A DNA stretch of 42,223 nt, taken from contig NZ_CM001841.1 in the NCBI RefSeq assembly GCF_000365305.1, positions 3,560,571 to 3,602,793 of the forward strand. The letters are read 5' to 3'. Source of the stretch: Dickeya dianthicola NCPPB 453 (GTDB lineage Bacteria; Pseudomonadota; Gammaproteobacteria; Enterobacterales; Enterobacteriaceae). The position numbers and the translations under genes are program-made. Shown piece after piece: positions 1-8,207 of this stretch. The notes below the pieces were generated by a model. That model was not told the DNA's origin. It made no database searches and was given only the letters and a program-made list of their open reading frames with translations. How positions within the stretch are numbered: the stretch's first letter is position 1; each line of letters begins with the position of its first letter.

Positions 1-398
1 GCGAGGCCCCCTCCGACCAGTTGGACCATCAACTGGCGCGGCTGTTGCAGGCGCCGTCGGCGACCCGCAGCCGGTTGGGACGCGGTCTGTACCTGAAAGC
101 CGGGGCGCATCACCCAGCGGCGCAGTTGGAGCAGTCGTTGCTGGATATTCTGGCTGCCGAGCCGATTCATCAGCGGCTGTCGCAGTCGGCCGGTTACCCG
201 TTACCTTTTATGCAACTGGATAAACTGGCGGAACACGGGCTGGCGGAAGGGGTGATTACGCCGGAAGAAGCCAGCGTATTGATGCAGGCGGAAGCCAGTC
301 GGCTGCGTTCCATCAACGTTGACGACTTCGCGCCGGACGCGCTGAGCGCACACAAGACGGAGGCAGAGCAACGGCTGCCTGCCGATACCGCCGCCTAA
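1..398 (+). CDS. fadE: FadE acyl-CoA dehydrogenase, C-terminal fragment (5' end outside window)
   Basis: The reading frame is open from base 3 to the TAA at 396-398 and gives about 131 residues. They resemble the C-terminal extension (DUF1974) of the large enterobacterial acyl-CoA dehydrogenase FadE, with segments such as [20 protein letters not shown] and a tail containing RSINVDDF. FadE (about 814 aa in E. coli) catalyses the first dehydrogenation step of fatty-acid beta-oxidation. Only the helical C-terminus is here; the FAD-binding and catalytic parts lie upstream, so catalytic residues cannot be checked. A TTG at 21 is an internal codon, not a start. The gene is convergent with mtnK and the two share a perfect hairpin between their stops. 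Identification rests on similarity recalled from the family. Confidence 0.82.
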   Translation, partial: EAPSDQLDHQLARLLQAPSATRSRLGRGLYLKAGAHHPAAQLEQSLLDILAAEPIHQRLSQSAGYPLPFMQLDKLAEHGLAEGVITPEEASVLMQAEASRLRSINVDDFAPDALSAHKTEAEQRLPADTAA

Positions 399-404
399 AA
401 TCAT

Positions 405-442
405 CATGGCGCCTTTTCTGTTCTGTCTGAAAAGGCGCCATG
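405..442. terminator. Bidirectional terminator between fadE and mtnK
   Basis: A perfect 14-bp inverted repeat (405-418 with 429-442, arm CATGGCGCCTTTTC) encloses a 10-nt loop. It is flanked by T-rich sequence on the right and A-rich sequence on the left, and lies exactly between two convergent stops, so it can end transcripts from both sides. Confidence 0.8.
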
Positions 443-464
443 TTTCTGCTATCGGCTATCAGAA

Positions 465-1667
465 TCAGGCGCCGCTTTGACGCACCCGTGCCAGCAACGC
501 TTCCGGGCCATCGATGTGCGCGGCGGCCAGAATCAGCGTCTTGCCAAGCTGAATGGCATGACGCTGGCAGGATTGACGGGCGGCGTCATCGACAATGGCA
601 TCAAGATCAGCGACATGCGCCAGCCCGATGGTGCGGCGAATCAGTTCGGTGCCGCAGTAACCGACCGCATCATGCCACACCTGCCGCAGGAACCGCTCGA
701 CGTAGCCTTCCACCGCCAGCGCCGGGTCCCGGTTCTTCTCGCGGCCTAATGCCGCAAAGCGGTTAGCGAAGATTTGCCACAGCGTCACGATATCAGTCAG
801 ACGCCGCTCCCGCGCAGCAGATGCCTCACGCGGCGGCAATAATCCCGGCAGCCCACAGTAATTCAGCAACAGGTTGCCGATTGCCGTGCCGAGATCAAAC
901 CCGATCGGGCCGTAAAAACCGAATTCGGCGTCGATCACCTTCAGGCGGTTTTCCGCCACGAAAATCGACCCGCTATGGATATCGCCATGCAGCAACGCTT
1001 GCGCTTTGCTCAGAAAGGCGTGCTTAAGCGCGGCGACGGCGCATCGCAGTGGGTGGTCATCGCGTAACGCCAGCACATCAGGCAATAGCGCCGGGTCGAA
1101 CTGATTACGTTCATGATCGATGTACGGATCGGTAAAGAACAGATCTTCCGTTATCTGGCACAGTTCCGGGTTGGTAAAACGGCTCACCGCCGCCTTTTTG
1201 TCGTGGGGCGACTGGTAGAAATCCGAGTTGTGGAACAGCGTCTGCGCCAGGTATTCCCCCAGTTGCGCCGCCGCCTGCGGATAGTCTCGCCCTTTCACCA
1301 GTTCGCGCCGCCAGATCTCATGGTCAGACAAGTCTTCCTGCACCATCACCGCCAGTGCCGAATCATGATGCAGCACCGTTACCGTGTGCTGCGGGCAATA
1401 CCGCGCATGCGCCAGCAGTGTTTCCGCTTCGATACGGGCGCGATCCAGCGTCAACGGCCAGGACTCGCCGACACACCGGACGTACGGCAACGCCTGCTTG
1501 ACGATCACCCGGCTGACGCCCTGTGTATCGCGGATCTTGAACACCAGATTCAGGTTGCCGTCGCCGATTTCATCGGCAGCTATCAATGACTGCGGGTCCG
1601 CAACCCCGCCATACTGACGGGCGTACTGCACGGCATCGTCCGCGTTAAAAGTACGGTAAAGCGACAT
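465..1667 (-). CDS. mtnK: MtnK, 5-methylthioribose kinase
   Basis: This 400-aa protein phosphorylates 5-methylthioribose to its 1-phosphate, feeding MtnA in the methionine salvage pathway. It has the aminoglycoside-phosphotransferase-like kinase fold: an N-terminal nucleotide-binding lobe with [10 protein letters not shown], the catalytic-loop motif [12 protein letters not shown], and a DFG-equivalent [10 protein letters not shown]. The length is typical of MtnK. A longer reading begins at a TTG at 1673, but the ATG at 1667 (MSLYRTF) follows a CGAGG ribosome-binding site at a normal distance and is preferred. The gene is divergent from mtnA across a 171-bp gap that holds MetJ-like boxes. Similarity to known MtnK is strong over the whole length. 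Confidence 0.95.
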   Translation of the reverse strand: MSLYRTFNADDAVQYARQYGGVADPQSLIAADEIGDGNLNLVFKIRDTQGVSRVIVKQALPYVRCVGESWPLTLDRARIEAETLLAHARYCPQHTVTVLHHDSALAVMVQEDLSDHEIWRRELVKGRDYPQAAAQLGEYLAQTLFHNSDFYQSPHDKKAAVSRFTNPELCQITEDLFFTDPYIDHERNQFDPALLPDVLALRDDHPLRCAVAALKHAFLSKAQALLHGDIHSGSIFVAENRLKVIDAEFGFYGPIGFDLGTAIGNLLLNYCGLPGLLPPREASAARERRLTDIVTLWQIFANRFAALGREKNRDPALAVEGYVERFLRQVWHDAVGYCGTELIRRTIGLAHVADLDAIVDDAARQSCQRHAIQLGKTLILAAAHIDGPEALLARVRQSGA

Positions 1668-1745
1668 GACCAACCTCGTTTATCTACCTATGTGTTTGAC
1701 GTATGTGTTTGCTGTTTCTGTTTCTGTTTGAAGTATGAAGGGTAT

Positions 1746-1777
1746 AGACATAAAAGCGTTTGGACGTCTATACTTCT
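1746..1777. promoter_or_regulatory. Tandem MetJ-like boxes in the mtnK-mtnA divergent promoter
   Basis: Four consecutive 8-bp units match the MetJ consensus AGACGTCT at 5, 5, 7 and 6 positions: AGACATAA, AAGCGTTT, GGACGTCT, ATACTTCT. MetJ dimers bind such head-to-tail boxes cooperatively with S-adenosylmethionine. A plausible sigma-70 promoter for mtnA overlaps them (TAGACA at 1745-1750, TATACT at 1769-1774, 18-bp spacer). An inverted repeat GTATAGAC...GTCTATAC (1742-1749 and 1766-1773) brackets part of the array. The boxes are seen in the sequence; repression by MetJ is inferred. Confidence 0.65.
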
Positions 1778-1838
1778 GTATCGCATATTGGCAGAATAAG
1801 AATCCTGATGCAATAACGCAACACGGATTTAACCACCC

Positions 1839-2870
1839 ATGCAAACCGTTAACACCACCAGCCTTCGCGTCGTGGATAATCAGCTGTGGATCCTTGACCA
1901 GCAGGCGCTGCCGCAGGAAAAAATCTGGTGTCCCTGCCCGGATGTCGATGCGTTGGTCGACCATATCCGCACCCTGCGGGTACGCGGCGCGCCGCTGATT
2001 GGGCTGTCCGCCAGCCTGTTGCTGGCGCTGCTGGCGGAGCAGGACTTACCCCGGCCGCAGTTGGCGCAGGCGCTGGACACGCTGCGCGCCTCGCGCCCGA
2101 CCGCCGTCAACCTGATGAACAATCTGGATCGCATGAAGCAGGCGCTGGCGGCTGATGATTTCATCAGCGCCATGACGCAGGAAGCGCGGCGGTTGATTGA
2201 GGAAGATAACGCGCTGTGCGAACGCATCGCCGATAACGGCGCCGCGCTGGTGAAACCGGGCAGTCGCCTGTTGACCCACTGCAACACCGGCGGGTTGGCG
2301 ACAGCGGGCGTCGGCACCGCGATTGGCGTCATACTGCGCGCTCACCAGCAGGGCAAGGTGGAAAACGTCTGGGTGGATGAAACCCGTCCGCTGTTGCAGG
2401 GCGGACGACTGACCGCCTGGGAGCTGGGCGAGCTGGGTATTCCTTATCAGCTGATCTGCGATTCGATGGCCGCCTCGCTGATGGCGCAGGGCCAGGTCGA
2501 TGCCATCTGGGTCGGCGCGGATCGCATCGCCGCTAACGGCGACGTCGCCAACAAGATCGGCACCTACAGCCTGGCGGTGCTGGCGCACTACCACGGCATT
2601 CCGTTCTACGTCGCCGCGCCGCACACCACCCACGATCCGCTCTGCCCGAACGGCAGCGCCATTCCAATCGAGCAGCGCGCCGCCAGCGAAGTCACCGGTG
2701 TGGCCGGCAGTTTTGGTCAGTGTCAGTGGGCGCCGCACAACGCGCCGGTGTACAACCCGGCGTTCGACGTCACGCCGGCAACGCTTATCAGCGGTTGGGT
2801 GCTGGATGGCGGCGTGATCACCCCGGAACAGGTGCGCAACGGCATTTTTCAGCAATCGCTGGCGCGATAA
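1839..2870 (+). CDS. mtnA: MtnA, 5-methylthioribose-1-phosphate isomerase
   Basis: This 343-aa protein isomerises the aldose 5-methylthioribose-1-phosphate to the ketose 5-methylthioribulose-1-phosphate. It belongs to the eIF2B-alpha/beta/delta-related family. Visible signatures are the N-terminal RVRGAPLIG, the catalytic-cysteine motif [12 protein letters not shown], then [18 protein letters not shown] and [21 protein letters not shown], which carries the catalytic aspartate. All are intact and the length is normal. The ATG at 1839 lies about 65 bp downstream of the predicted -10. The gene is monocistronic, divergent from mtnK and convergent with the mtnBCD operon. Its promoter overlaps the MetJ-like boxes. 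Confidence 0.96.
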   Translation: MQTVNTTSLRVVDNQLWILDQQALPQEKIWCPCPDVDALVDHIRTLRVRGAPLIGLSASLLLALLAEQDLPRPQLAQALDTLRASRPTAVNLMNNLDRMKQALAADDFISAMTQEARRLIEEDNALCERIADNGAALVKPGSRLLTHCNTGGLATAGVGTAIGVILRAHQQGKVENVWVDETRPLLQGGRLTAWELGELGIPYQLICDSMAASLMAQGQVDAIWVGADRIAANGDVANKIGTYSLAVLAHYHGIPFYVAAPHTTHDPLCPNGSAIPIEQRAASEVTGVAGSFGQCQWAPHNAPVYNPAFDVTPATLISGWVLDGGVITPEQVRNGIFQQSLAR

Positions 2871-2891
2871 CCGCAGGATAATAAAAGAGAA

Positions 2892-2924
2892 CAGGCCGTA
2901 TCCGGTAGATGCCGGCACGGCCTG
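2892..2924. terminator. Hairpin between convergent mtnA and mtnD
   Basis: Arms CAGGCCGT (2892-2899) and ACGGCCTG (2917-2924) form an 8-bp outer stem, with a further CCGG/CCGG pairing inside. It sits between two convergent stops. There is no clear T-tract, so termination is likely but not certain. Confidence 0.45.
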
Positions 2925-2932
2925 CAACACGA

Positions 2933-3475
2933 TTACGCCAGTTTCGGGTAAACGTCGGCGATGGCATCGCCGGTGAAGTGGGCAATCCAGCCATCCGGGT
3001 TGTTGAACAAGCGAATGGCGGTGAAATGCGGCGCTGAACCCATATCGAACCAATGCGGTATACCGGCAGGCACCGACAGCAGATCGTTCTTTTCACACAG
3101 GATCTGAAAAATCCGCCCGTCCACATGCAGGCAGAACAAGCCGGCCCCTTCAACGAAGAAACGCACTTCATCTTCAGCGTGGGTATGTTCCGACAGAAAC
3201 TTGGTACGCAATGCCGCTTTTTGCGGGTTATCGGCCCGCATGCTGACAACATCCCAGCTCTGATAGCCTTTCTCCGCCACCAGTTTATCGACCTCATGCT
3301 GGTACGCGGCCAACACTTCCTCGGCAGAAGGAGTGGCGCTCAGGTCGCGGTCAGCCTGCCAGCGTTCAAAACGCACATGGATAGCGCTCAGTTGCTGGGC
3401 GATCGCATCCGCCTCGCGGCTTTGCCACACCGGCTGACGGGCGTCCGTGTCGCTGAAAATGGTTAAGGCACTCAT
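2933..3475 (-). CDS. mtnD: MtnD, acireductone dioxygenase
   Basis: This 180-aa cupin protein oxidises the acireductone intermediate. In this family, iron gives the on-pathway ketoacid plus formate and nickel gives an off-pathway product with CO release. The metal ligands are complete: H97, H99 and E103 in [15 protein letters not shown], and H141 in [11 protein letters not shown], matching the Klebsiella enzyme after removal of Met1. It is the last gene of the minus-strand operon mtnB-mtnC-mtnD, 18 bp after mtnC, and ends against mtnA. Confidence 0.97.
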   Translation of the reverse strand: MSALTIFSDTDARQPVWQSREADAIAQQLSAIHVRFERWQADRDLSATPSAEEVLAAYQHEVDKLVAEKGYQSWDVVSMRADNPQKAALRTKFLSEHTHAEDEVRFFVEGAGLFCLHVDGRIFQILCEKNDLLSVPAGIPHWFDMGSAPHFTAIRLFNNPDGWIAHFTGDAIADVYPKLA

Positions 3476-3493
3476 GACGGGTTCTCCTGTTAG

Positions 3494-4186
3494 TTAGCAC
3501 GCCTGATAGCGAGGCAGATCAATCTGATCAAAACGGTTTACCTGGCGATGATGGCTTTCGGCATCGGCGTCATCGCGAATCAGCTGGCAGGTATGCCAGC
3601 CCGCCTGTTCGGCAGCGTCCAGTTCCTGACGAATATCGGACAGGAATAGCAATTCACTGGCGGGCAGCCCGATGATACGAGCGATATTGTGGTACGACGC
3701 CGTCTCGCGCTTGGCGCCGACGCGGGTATCAAAATAGTCGCTGAACAGCGGCCGCAAATCGCCGGCGTCGCTGTGACCAAACAACAGATGCTGTGCTTCC
3801 ACCGACCCGGACGAGTAGACACACAGCGCGATATCCTGCTCACGCCAGGCACGCAGTTGCGGCGCCACGTCGTCATAGACATGACCGCGAAAATCGCCGT
3901 GACGATAACCGCCGCGCCAGATGATGCCTTGCAACCGCTTCAGCGCCGGCGATTTGCGGTCTTCATCCATAAACTGGTTGAGCGCCGCCAGCAGCTGCGC
4001 GGTCGTGGCGTCCGGCTGCCCCAGTTCCTGACGCAGCGTCACCAGCGCCGCGGCAATCTCCGGGTCGCGCTCCGCCTGCGCCACCGCGTCGGCCAGACGC
4101 GCGCGGGCGTACGGGAACAACACGTTGTGTACAAAGCGAATATCGCTGGTGGTGCCTTCAATATCGGTAACAATCGCGTGGATCAT
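3494..4186 (-). CDS. mtnC: MtnC, bifunctional enolase-phosphatase (E1)
   Basis: This 230-aa HAD-superfamily protein enolises and then dephosphorylates 2,3-diketo-5-methylthiopentyl-1-phosphate, giving the acireductone used by MtnD. The family-specific nucleophile motif is [11 protein letters not shown] (D8 and E10). Later HAD motifs are YSSGSVEAQ and [13 protein letters not shown] longer frame opens at 4219, but the ATG at 4186 forms an ATGA overlap with the mtnB stop (4183-4186), the usual sign of translational coupling, and gives the expected N-terminus [13 protein letters not shown]. It is the middle gene of mtnBCD. Confidence 0.96.
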   Translation of the reverse strand: MIHAIVTDIEGTTSDIRFVHNVLFPYARARLADAVAQAERDPEIAAALVTLRQELGQPDATTAQLLAALNQFMDEDRKSPALKRLQGIIWRGGYRHGDFRGHVYDDVAPQLRAWREQDIALCVYSSGSVEAQHLLFGHSDAGDLRPLFSDYFDTRVGAKRETASYHNIARIIGLPASELLFLSDIRQELDAAEQAGWHTCQLIRDDADAESHHRQVNRFDQIDLPRYQAC

Positions 4187-4797
4187 TGCGTCTCCAGCAA
4201 GCGTCGTTGCAGTTCGCACTGGAACAGGAATTCCAGCCCTTCCAGATGGCGGCGAGCTTCCTTTACATCATTTCCCCAGCAGTACAGGCCGTGCCCGCGC
4301 ACCAGAAAGCCGTAGCGCAGCGCCGCCGCCTCATGACGGGCCGCCACCCGCGCCGCCAGTGCCGGAATATCCTGATCGTTATCGAAAATCGGGATCGCCA
4401 CCTGATCCAGATGGCTACGCTGGCCGCTCAGCGACTTCTGCATTTCGTAGCCTTCCAGCACCAGCGCGGCGCGTTTCTCCACCCGAGACAACACCGTCGC
4501 GTTGACCGAATGGGTATGCAGCACCGCACCCACTGCCGGGAACAACCGGTAGAGCAGCGTATGCAGCCCGGTTTCCGCCGACGGCGTGCGCCCGCTCGGG
4601 ACGTGATTGGTGGCGATATCGACCAGCAGGAAATCCTGCGCGCTCAGGCTGCCTTTGTCTTTGCCGGATTCGGTAATCAGGCACTGCCGTTCATCAAGGC
4701 GAACGGACATGTTGCCGCCCGTCGCCGGGCACCAACCTTTCTCGCCGATCCAGCGGCAGGCCGCCACCAGCGCGGCCAGTTGTGGAGTCTCACTCAT
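4183..4797 (-). CDS. mtnB: MtnB, methylthioribulose-1-phosphate dehydratase
   Basis: This 204-aa class II aldolase/adducin-type metalloenzyme dehydrates 5-methylthioribulose-1-phosphate to the diketo compound used by MtnC. Visible features are the phosphate-binding segment [10 protein letters not shown], zinc ligands H94 and H96 in [12 protein letters not shown], and a third histidine in [10 protein letters not shown]. An AGGA ribosome-binding site lies 7 nt before the ATG. It is the first gene of the minus-strand mtnBCD operon and overlaps mtnC by 4 nt. It is divergent from mtnE, and the gap carries a second set of MetJ-like boxes. Confidence 0.96.
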   Translation of the reverse strand: MSETPQLAALVAACRWIGEKGWCPATGGNMSVRLDERQCLITESGKDKGSLSAQDFLLVDIATNHVPSGRTPSAETGLHTLLYRLFPAVGAVLHTHSVNATVLSRVEKRAALVLEGYEMQKSLSGQRSHLDQVAIPIFDNDQDIPALAARVAARHEAAALRYGFLVRGHGLYCWGNDVKEARRHLEGLEFLFQCELQRRLLETQ

Positions 4798-4909
4798 AAA
4801 TCATCCTGTACAGGTGAAGGCATCACACGGTTATCACCCCAGCGGGGGTGAAACTCAGTCATGAGCCGGCTTATTATGTTTAGTTATGGCTTAGCAAATT
4901 TCGGAATTT

Positions 4910-4933
4910 AGCCGTTTAAACGTCCAAGCGTCT
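4910..4933. promoter_or_regulatory. Tandem MetJ-like boxes in the mtnB-mtnE divergent promoter
   Basis: Three adjacent 8-bp units AGCCGTTT, AAACGTCC and AAGCGTCT each match AGACGTCT at 6 of 8 positions. They run directly into a candidate -35 for mtnE (TTGATT, 4933-4938) with TGTATA at 4956-4961 after 17 bp. Binding here would occlude the mtnE promoter and possibly the mtnB promoter. It is independent support for the array in the mtnK-mtnA gap. Confidence 0.62.
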
Positions 4934-5002
4934 TGATTGCCAAATACTAGCATCCTGTATATAGTGGCAGCAATAACCGGCTTGCAGGAGTCCTTTTCAG
5001 CC

Positions 5003-6160
5003 ATGAACGCCGCACTGATCCCCGACAGCAAACTCCCTTCCCTCGGCACCACCATTTTTACCCAGATGAGCGCACTGGCGCAGCAGCACCGGGCTATCAA
5101 CCTGTCGCAAGGCTTTCCGGATTTTGACGGCCCCGACTACCTGAAACAGCGCCTGGCTTATCACGTCAGTCAGAGCGCCAATCAGTACGCGCCGATGACC
5201 GGCGTGGCGCCGCTGCGTCAGGCGATTGCGGAAAAAACCGCGACGCTTTACGGCTGGCAGCCGGACGCCGATAGCGAAGTCACGGTCACCGCCGGCGCTA
5301 CCGAGGCACTGTTCGCCGCCATCAGCGCGCTGGTGCGGCCGGGCGATGAAGTTGTCTGTTTTGATCCCAGCTACGACAGCTACGCGCCGGCGGTGCAGTT
5401 GGCCGGCGGCGTACTGAAGCGGATCGCCCTGCAACCGCCGGCGTTTCGCGTCGATTGGGCCGCTTTCGGCGCGCTGCTGAGCGACCGCACCCGGCTGGTG
5501 ATCGTCAACACGCCACACAATCCGTCCGCCACCGTCTGGCAGCAGGAAAATTTCCGCCGGCTGTGGCAGGCCATCGCCAGCCGCCACATCTATGTGCTGA
5601 GCGACGAAGTGTACGAACACATCTGTTTTGCCGCCGACGGTCACGCCAGCGTGCTGGCGCACCCGGAACTGCGCCAGCGGGCCATCGCCGTGTCCTCCTT
5701 CGGCAAAACCTATCACATGACCGGCTGGAAAGTGGGTTATTGCGTCGCCCCGGCGCCAATCAGCGCCGAGCTGCGTAAAGTGCATCAATACCTGACGTTT
5801 TCCGTCAACACGCCGGCCCAGTTGGCGATTGCCGACATGTTGCAGCATCAGGCGCAGCACTGGCGTGAGCTACCCGATTTTTATCGCGCCAAACGCGACC
5901 GGTTTGTTAACGCGCTGGCGGCCAGCCGACTGGAGATTCTGCCCTGCGAAGGCACTTACTTCCTGTTGGCGGACTATCGCGCCATTTCCACGCAGGATGA
6001 CGTCAGTTTCTGCCGCTGGCTCACGGAACACGTCGGCGTAGCGGCGATCCCGCTGTCTGTTTTCTGTGACGCCCCCTTCCCTCATACGCTGATTCGGTTA
6101 TGCTTTGCCAAACAGGAATCAACCCTGGATGCGGCGGCGGAGCGTTTATGTCAACTTTAA
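5003..6160 (+). CDS. mtnE: MtnE, methionine (glutamine:KMTB) aminotransferase, YbdL type
   Basis: This 385-aa fold-type I PLP aminotransferase closes the salvage pathway by transaminating 2-keto-4-methylthiobutyrate to methionine, preferably from glutamine. It is close to E. coli YbdL along its full length. The PLP lysine is K235 in SSFGKTYHMTGWK. Other PLP contacts visible are NTPHNPSATVW and SDEVYEH. A TTG at 4937 extends the frame but overlaps the promoter; the ATG at 5003 with GCAGGAG upstream gives the family N-terminus ending in PDSKLPSLGTTIF. It overlaps yafV by 13 nt, which fits a glutamine transaminase paired with an omega-amidase. Confidence 0.94.
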   Translation: MNAALIPDSKLPSLGTTIFTQMSALAQQHRAINLSQGFPDFDGPDYLKQRLAYHVSQSANQYAPMTGVAPLRQAIAEKTATLYGWQPDADSEVTVTAGATEALFAAISALVRPGDEVVCFDPSYDSYAPAVQLAGGVLKRIALQPPAFRVDWAAFGALLSDRTRLVIVNTPHNPSATVWQQENFRRLWQAIASRHIYVLSDEVYEHICFAADGHASVLAHPELRQRAIAVSSFGKTYHMTGWKVGYCVAPAPISAELRKVHQYLTFSVNTPAQLAIADMLQHQAQHWRELPDFYRAKRDRFVNALAASRLEILPCEGTYFLLADYRAISTQDDVSFCRWLTEHVGVAAIPLSVFCDAPFPHTLIRLCFAKQESTLDAAAERLCQL

Positions 6161-6915
6161 AGGTTACCCTGTTACAACAACCGTTGGTGTGGATGAATGG
6201 TCCTGCCAACCTGAGCCATTTTGACGGTCTGTTAAGCGAGATTACCGACCGCGACCTGATCGTGTTGCCGGAAATGTTCACCACCGGTTTTGCGATGGAG
6301 GCGGCCAAAAGCAGCCTGGAACAACCGGTGGTGGAAGCCTGGTTGAAACAGTGGGCGCAGCGCAACAATGCGCTGGTGGGCGGCAGCGTGGCGGTGCAGA
6401 CCGGCAAAGGCGCGGTCAACCGTTTTCTGCTGGCCGACCCGCAGGGGCGGGTGTACCAGTACGACAAACGCCACCTGTTCCGCATGGCGGGCGAGCATGA
6501 GTATTACCAGTCAGGTCAGACGCGGGAAATCGTGGAATGGCGCGGCTGGCGTATTCTGCCGCTAATCTGCTACGACTTGCGCTTTCCGGTGTGGTCCCGC
6601 AATCGTCAGGATTACGATCTGGCGCTGTACGTCGCCAACTGGCCGGCACCGCGCGCGCAGCACTGGAAAACCCTGCTGGCGGCGCGGGCGATTGAAAATC
6701 AGGCGTATGTGGCGGGCTGCAACCGCGTCGGCACCGACGGCAACGGCCACCGCTATCAGGGCGACAGCCTGATTATCGACGCACAGGGTGCAATTCTGGC
6801 TTCGGCCCCCGAGCATCAGCCTGCGCGTCTTGACGCCGAGCTGTCGTTGGAAACACTGCAAAGCTATCGTGAAGCCTTCCCCGCCTGGCGCGACGCCGAC
6901 AAATTCGGTTTGTAA
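6148..6915 (+). CDS. yafV: YafV/MtnU omega-amidase (nitrilase superfamily)
   Basis: This 255-aa enzyme hydrolyses alpha-ketoglutaramate, the product when MtnE uses glutamine, to 2-oxoglutarate and ammonia. That makes the transamination effectively irreversible. The catalytic triad is complete: E42 in VLPEMFTTGF, K107 in QYDKRHLFRM and C141 in PLICYDLRFPVW. A longer frame begins at 6100 inside mtnE, but the ATG at 6148 gives the E. coli-like N-terminus and a short overlap with the mtnE stop. In E. coli, yafV lies near fadE; here the mtn genes lie between the two. A bidirectional terminator follows. Confidence 0.92.
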   Translation: MSTLKVTLLQQPLVWMNGPANLSHFDGLLSEITDRDLIVLPEMFTTGFAMEAAKSSLEQPVVEAWLKQWAQRNNALVGGSVAVQTGKGAVNRFLLADPQGRVYQYDKRHLFRMAGEHEYYQSGQTREIVEWRGWRILPLICYDLRFPVWSRNRQDYDLALYVANWPAPRAQHWKTLLAARAIENQAYVAGCNRVGTDGNGHRYQGDSLIIDAQGAILASAPEHQPARLDAELSLETLQSYREAFPAWRDADKFGL

Positions 6916-6916
6916 C

Positions 6917-6942
6917 ATCAAGGGCGCTCTGGCGCCCTTGAT
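6917..6942. terminator. Bidirectional terminator between yafV and hpxK
   Basis: Perfect 11-bp arms ATCAAGGGCGC (6917-6927) and GCGCCCTTGAT (6932-6942) surround a 4-nt loop, between convergent stops. It separates the methionine-salvage block from the ureide block. Confidence 0.7.
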
Positions 6943-8207
6943 TATCGATATCCCCACACCGTGAGCAGCAGCGCCTGCAGCGCCAGCGCCACATCGTCGG
7001 TCAAGACTGATTCGTCGGGATGGTGGCTGATGCCGCCCTTGCAGCGCATAAACAACATCCCCACCGGCCAGCTTTCGGCGATGGCGATAGCGTCATGGCC
7101 GGCGCCGCTCGGCAGCAGCAGGTTATCGCCCTGCACCTGCGTGACCGCGGCGGACAACCGCTGTTGCAGGTCATCGTCGCAACGGGTGGCGGCGATGCGG
7201 TAATACTCGTCGGCGCTGAACGCGCAGCCGCGCTGCACGGCAATGTCCTGCGCCAGCGTCAGCAGCCGTTGCAGCAGCGCATCCAGCGGTTTATCGTCCG
7301 GGCCGCGAATGTCCAGCGTCAACCGCACTTCGCCGGGAATCACATTGGCGGCGCCGGGCAGGCACTGCAAAGCGCCGAAGGTCGCCACCAGATAGGGATC
7401 ACTGTCGCGCGTTATCTGTTCGGCCTGGGTCATCCACGTCGCCGCTGCCGCCAGCGCGTCCTGCCGCTGCGACATCGGCACCGTACCGGCATGGCCGGCG
7501 TGCCCGGTAAAGGTACAGTTCAGCCGCCGCGCGCCGTTAATGGCGGTCACCACGCCCAGCGCCAGCCCGGCCTGTTCCAGACACGGCCCCTGTTCAATAT
7601 GCAATTCCAGATAGGCCAGAATATCCGCCGCCGGACGGGCCGCCTGTGCGATAGCATCCGGGTTCAGCCCGGCCTGCGTCAGCGCCTGCGCCACGGTAAC
7701 GCCGCTGGCGTCCGGGCGCGACAGCCAGCCGTCGGGCCAGGTGCCGGTCAGTCCGCGGCTGCCGAGCAGCGTGACGTCAAAGCGGGTGCCTTCTTCATCG
7801 CCAAAGCCGATCACCTCCAGCGCCACCGGCAAACGTATTCCCTGCTGGTGCAGCAATGACACGGTTTCAATCGCCGCCAGCACCCCCAGCATGCCGTCGT
7901 AACGCCCGGCGTTGCGCACGGTGTCAAGGTGCGAGCCCAGCAGCAGTGCCGGCGCGCCCGGCGCATTGCCCTCATAGCGGCCGCAAATATTACCGACGCT
8001 GTCCTGCCACACGCGCATCCCCGCGTCCCGCATCCACTCGCCCGCCTGCTGGTTGGCCTGCAAATGCTGCGGCGACAGATAAACGCGGGTGAGCTGGCCG
8101 GCGGTTTCGCTGATGGCCGCCAGTTGATCGCAGCGCGTCATCACCCGGCGGGCCGCCGCCGGGGCGTCGAAACTCGTCATCATGCCGTCCATCAGCACCT
8201 CGCTCAT
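6942..8207 (-). CDS. hpxK: HpxK, allantoate amidohydrolase (M20 family)
   Basis: This 421-aa M20/AllC-type metalloamidase releases ammonia and CO2 from allantoate, giving (S)-ureidoglycine. Ligands of the two-metal centre are visible: H93 in GSHLDTV, bridging D104 in GRYDGMLG, E138-E139 in GFGDEEGTRF, H203 in ELHIEQGP and H395 in ISHHPDES. The frame stays open upstream into hpxJ, but the ATG at 8207 overlaps the hpxJ stop as ATGA and gives a normal length. It is the last gene of an operon starting with the periplasmic binding protein at 12345. N-carbamoyl amino-acid hydrolases have the same fold. The pairing with hpxJ favours allantoate. Confidence 0.88.
   Translation of the reverse strand: MSEVLMDGMMTSFDAPAAARRVMTRCDQLAAISETAGQLTRVYLSPQHLQANQQAGEWMRDAGMRVWQDSVGNICGRYEGNAPGAPALLLGSHLDTVRNAGRYDGMLGVLAAIETVSLLHQQGIRLPVALEVIGFGDEEGTRFDVTLLGSRGLTGTWPDGWLSRPDASGVTVAQALTQAGLNPDAIAQAARPAADILAYLELHIEQGPCLEQAGLALGVVTAINGARRLNCTFTGHAGHAGTVPMSQRQDALAAAATWMTQAEQITRDSDPYLVATFGALQCLPGAANVIPGEVRLTLDIRGPDDKPLDALLQRLLTLAQDIAVQRGCAFSADEYYRIAATRCDDDLQQRLSAAVTQVQGDNLLLPSGAGHDAIAIAESWPVGMLFMRCKGGISHHPDESVLTDDVALALQALLLTVWGYR

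Noticed and set aside
2046-3053. Long minus-strand open frame over mtnA
   Set aside because: It is antisense to a complete, well-conserved mtnA and has no recognisable domain; long shadows are common in GC-rich DNA.
7020-7859. 279-codon plus-strand frame over hpxK
   Set aside because: It is antisense to hpxK, whose metal ligands are all intact; the translation is Arg/His/Gln-rich as expected for a shadow frame.
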